Notes under the pieces: model-generated | Databases searched by the model: none | Seen by the model: the letters and a program-made list of their open reading frames with translations, nothing else | What the model was told of the DNA's origin: nothing | Made by a program: the position numbers and the translations under genes | In this document: positions 61,258-64,000 of the stretch, in pieces | Layout of the letters: the number at the start of each line of letters is the position of its first letter | Position numbering within the stretch: the first letter of the stretch is position 1 | Source: Carnegiea gigantea | Taxonomy: Eukaryota > Streptophyta > Magnoliopsida > Caryophyllales > Cactaceae | Reading direction: 5' to 3' | NCBI GenBank assembly: GCA_029747015.1 | Contig: JAKOGI010000007.1 | Coordinates: forward strand, 1,756,001 to 1,820,000 | DNA: 64,000 nucleotides

Positions 61258-62175
61258 CTATCTCCTGATTGTGAGGTCGTATTTCCCTATATCCTCCATG
61301 TACATTTGCCGCGGGTCAGGCTCCCTATCGATCAATGTCACCTCACCACTCTTTCCATGGTGTTGTCTCAACATGTTGGCAAGCATGATGTCCCTCCGGG
61401 ACTGAAGGGGCAGCAGTGATTCTGCTTTCAGTAGATTAGGCAGCGAATCTAATACCACTCTCTTACATAAATCCTCGGCAACAAGGTATCAAAGTTCTTG
61501 ATCGATTCTCTCAATCGCGGAAAGACGCTTAGAGTTTGCAATGACAGCATCAATGCTTTGGAGACACTCAAATTGCCAATCAAAACCGCTTTTTGTACCA
61601 ACAGGTTGTTACGCTGAGTGGTGTATTCCTGTATTGCCTCCCACATCATCCAACGCAAATCTATGAGCATCCTCGTATACTGCTACAAATCATTTTGCAA
61701 GTAATTGAATTTGCAATGACACCAAAATGTTCTTACGCCCACTAGTATATAGATGGTAAGTAAATTAGTGAACCAGATAGATCTTGTAAGCATTTGAGTT
61801 ATAGCATATAACCTATAATTCAATGTATAGAATACAAAAACTCAATGGTAATTAATTTTTTAAAATGCATTAATTGAACGACTTACACCAGTGTTTCGAA
61901 TTGAAACTCATTTGATGGGCGGTGACGCTCAAACTTAAGTGTGGTTATGTTTCAATCGATCGACCGCACTAACCTGTCCTCCTTCAACGAGCTGCACAAA
62001 GGTCGCCCTCGTGTGTTTCTCCCGCGGAAGACCCCTCCGATGCTCAAGTCTCTGGAAGAATTTGAGAAAGAAATCTCGAGACCAGAGAGGAGAGAGGGAG
62101 AGGGGGAGAGAAAGAGAGTGAGTGAAAGTATTAAATTCGTCCAAAGTGAAAGTAAAAAGTGAGAACCTGAGGTCC
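61258..62175 (-). pseudogene. Family X pseudogene, unit 7
   Basis: Exon 2 is 61679-61258, with the shared TGA, shared 2-base deletion and lost donor. LPLQSRRDIMLANMLRQ and DPRQMYMEDIGKYDLTIRR are readable after the frameshift. Confidence 0.8.
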
Positions 62176-62197
62176 CTACAAATGAGAAAAGTTGGGG

Positions 62198-62205
62198 TAT
62201 TTATA
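62198..62205 (-). promoter_or_regulatory. TATA box, unit 7
   Basis: TATAAATA on the minus strand. Confidence 0.65.
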
Positions 62206-63189
62206 GCCTTGGGTTAGCCCTCAAGGATAGGAGAGAATTTCCCATTTAAGAGATCAAGTTATTATTATACCCCTTCACCCTCTTCTATCTTTCTTGTGGT
62301 GAACTCTGACTCCACGTTGACTTGGTCAGCGCTATGTGTCGTCTTCCCATTGGACAGTTATTAAATATCTCAATCATTTAGCCCCTCATATCCCAATATA
62401 ATGCTTTCCGAGGTGTTCAGATGAGATATAGATTCACGTTGTCTTTTATTTTTCCTCCTGTTTGTGTGCCTAATGGCATCATATCTGTCTCTTGCCATTG
62501 GATGAAGGCCGACTCTCCGACTTAGTTTCGCCACGACTGAATTATAGGGATTGCCACTGTCGAATCGAAGATGTTGGCGTGGTCGAAATAGTGCAAAGGC
62601 CAAAGGAATAGGAAATCTACTGATCAAACATAAGCCTTCTATATGGATGGTGGATCAGACTTACTGATAAGGATAATTTGTTGTGAAAAAGGTGATTTGC
62701 TCAATCCATAAGAAGACACAAGCTTATTATTGCCAAGTAAACAATTTCAACAGATGATGGCATATGAAGAAACATCAAATAGCGGCCAAACAGATCATCC
62801 ATCACGACATGCATTCCAAAAGGACTCATCATTGAGGTTAGAGAGGAAAAACGAATATATTATATTAGTATTCACTAGGATATCTTGTTCAATCGAGTAC
62901 GATATTCCAAGCACAAAATACCACTACTGAGATCAAAGTGGCATAAAATTGTTACTAACCTTGCTACCAACACGTCCAATAGACCTTAAAACAGAGTATG
63001 ACACTAACCCGTCCTAACCACTGTTAAGAGACTAGAGTAGACCATGCCAAGCCCTTTATTATACCAATGAGAAACAAAACAAATTCTATCCATCCCAATC
63101 TACTGTTTGCTTTACAAATTCACTTGTCAGAATCAGTGACACATGAAGTCTAACCAGAATGAGTTTGGCACTTTTGACATGATATCAAC

Positions 63190-64000
63190 ACCTATTTCCT
63201 GATTGTGAGGTCGTATTTCCCTATCAGGCTCCTTATCGATCAATGTCACCTCACCACTCTCCCCATGGTGTTGTCTCAACATGTTGGCAAGCATGATGTC
63301 CCTCCGGGACTGAAGGGGCAGCAGTGATTCTGCTTTCAGTAGATTAGGCAGCGAATCTAACACCACTCTCTTACGTAAATCCTCGGCATCGAGGTATCAA
63401 AGTTCTTGATCGATTCTCTCAATCGCGGAAAGACGCTTAGAGTTTGCAATGACAGTATCAATGCTTTGGAGACACTCAAATCGCCAATCAAATCCGCTTT
63501 TCGCACCAACAGGTTGTTACGCTGAGCGGTGTATTCCTGTGTGTATTCCTGTATTGCCTCCCACATCATCCAACGCAAATCTATGAGCATCCTCGTATAC
63601 TGCCACAAATCATTTTGCAAGTAATTGAATTTCCAATGCCACCAAAAGGTTGTTACGCCCACTAGTATGTAGATGGTAAGTAAATTGGTGAACCAGAGAG
63701 ATCTTGTAAGCATTTGAGTCATAGCATATAACCTATAATCCAATGTATAGAATATAAAAACTCAATGGTAATTGATTTTTTCAACTACATTAATTGAACG
63801 ACTTACACCAGTGTTTCGAATTAAAACTCAGTTGATGGGTGGTGATGCTCGAACTTAAGTGTTGTTGATGTGTCAATCGATCGACCGCACTAACATGTCC
63901 TCCTTCAGCGACCCGCACAAAGGTCGACCTCGTGTGTTTCTCCCGCGGAAGACCCCTCCGATGCTCAAGTCTCTGGAAGAATGTGAGAAACAAATCTCGA
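63190..64000 (-). pseudogene. Family X pseudogene, unit 8 (cut by window end)
   Basis: Exon 2 starts at 63599. It shares the TGA and 2-base deletion with units 5-7 and has lost the donor (ATCAACTGAGT). Private lesions are a 12-base tandem duplication (GTGTATTCCT repeated near 63531-63551) and a deletion of about 28 bases removing the WQMYMEDIG codons. Exon 1 runs to the window edge, so the array probably continues. Confidence 0.8.

Overview
This window is nuclear DNA from a flowering plant. The support is: an early-nodulin-like phytocyanin, an F-box/LRR/FBD gene and PELPK-like secreted proline-rich genes; plant GT-AG introns; abundant plant transposons (a Ty3/gypsy LTR element primed by initiator tRNA-Met, an L1-type LINE, hAT and PIF/Harbinger-type nonautonomous elements, tRNA-derived SINEs); and low gene density with AT-rich intergenic DNA. 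I cannot name the species. Most short open frames here are chance.

Layout. 1-3.4 kb: repeats plus a decayed first exon of an F-box paralog (956-1021). 3.4-4.1 kb: a two-exon early-nodulin-like gene (+). 4.27-7.70 kb: segmental duplicate A1, carrying an orphan FBD exon (-) and a hAT-like element. 7.8-10.5 kb: two diverged direct repeats around a GC-rich stretch. 10.61-12.66 kb: a Harbinger/Tourist-type element filled with a T-rich/A-rich foldback. 13.65-14.22 kb: an unrecognised two-exon gene (+), called family X here. 14.25-15.36 kb: duplicate B1. 17.5-22.9 kb: three minus-strand PELPK-like genes, two intact and one dead. 24.53-25.64 kb: B2. 26.27-30.08 kb: A2, which is the large last intron and last exon of a four-exon F-box/LRR/FBD gene (31859 to 26539, -). 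33.9-36.1 kb: a hAT-like element with exact 8-bp target duplication, a foldback MITE and SINE-like remnants. 36109-46712: a complete LTR retrotransposon with 2,962-bp LTRs, target duplication GTATA, and almost no coding capacity. 47.4-49.7 kb: a dead L1-type LINE (+). 49.38 kb to the window end: eight tandem units of about 1.93 kb. Each holds a TATA promoter, first exon, intron and second exon of a family X pseudogene (-), fused to the same 3' scrap of the LINE.

The feature I find most unusual is that tandem array. Units 3 and 5-8 share a CGA-to-TGA nonsense change, and units 5-8 also share a 2-base deletion and a lost splice donor. The unit therefore kept amplifying after its gene was dead, and the left breakpoint of the unit lies inside the LINE. 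Family X matches no protein family I know. Its only copy here with an open frame is at 13.65 kb, about 36 kb away and on the other strand. Genes that look intact: the early-nodulin-like gene, two PELPK-like genes, the F-box gene, and tentatively the 13.65 kb gene.
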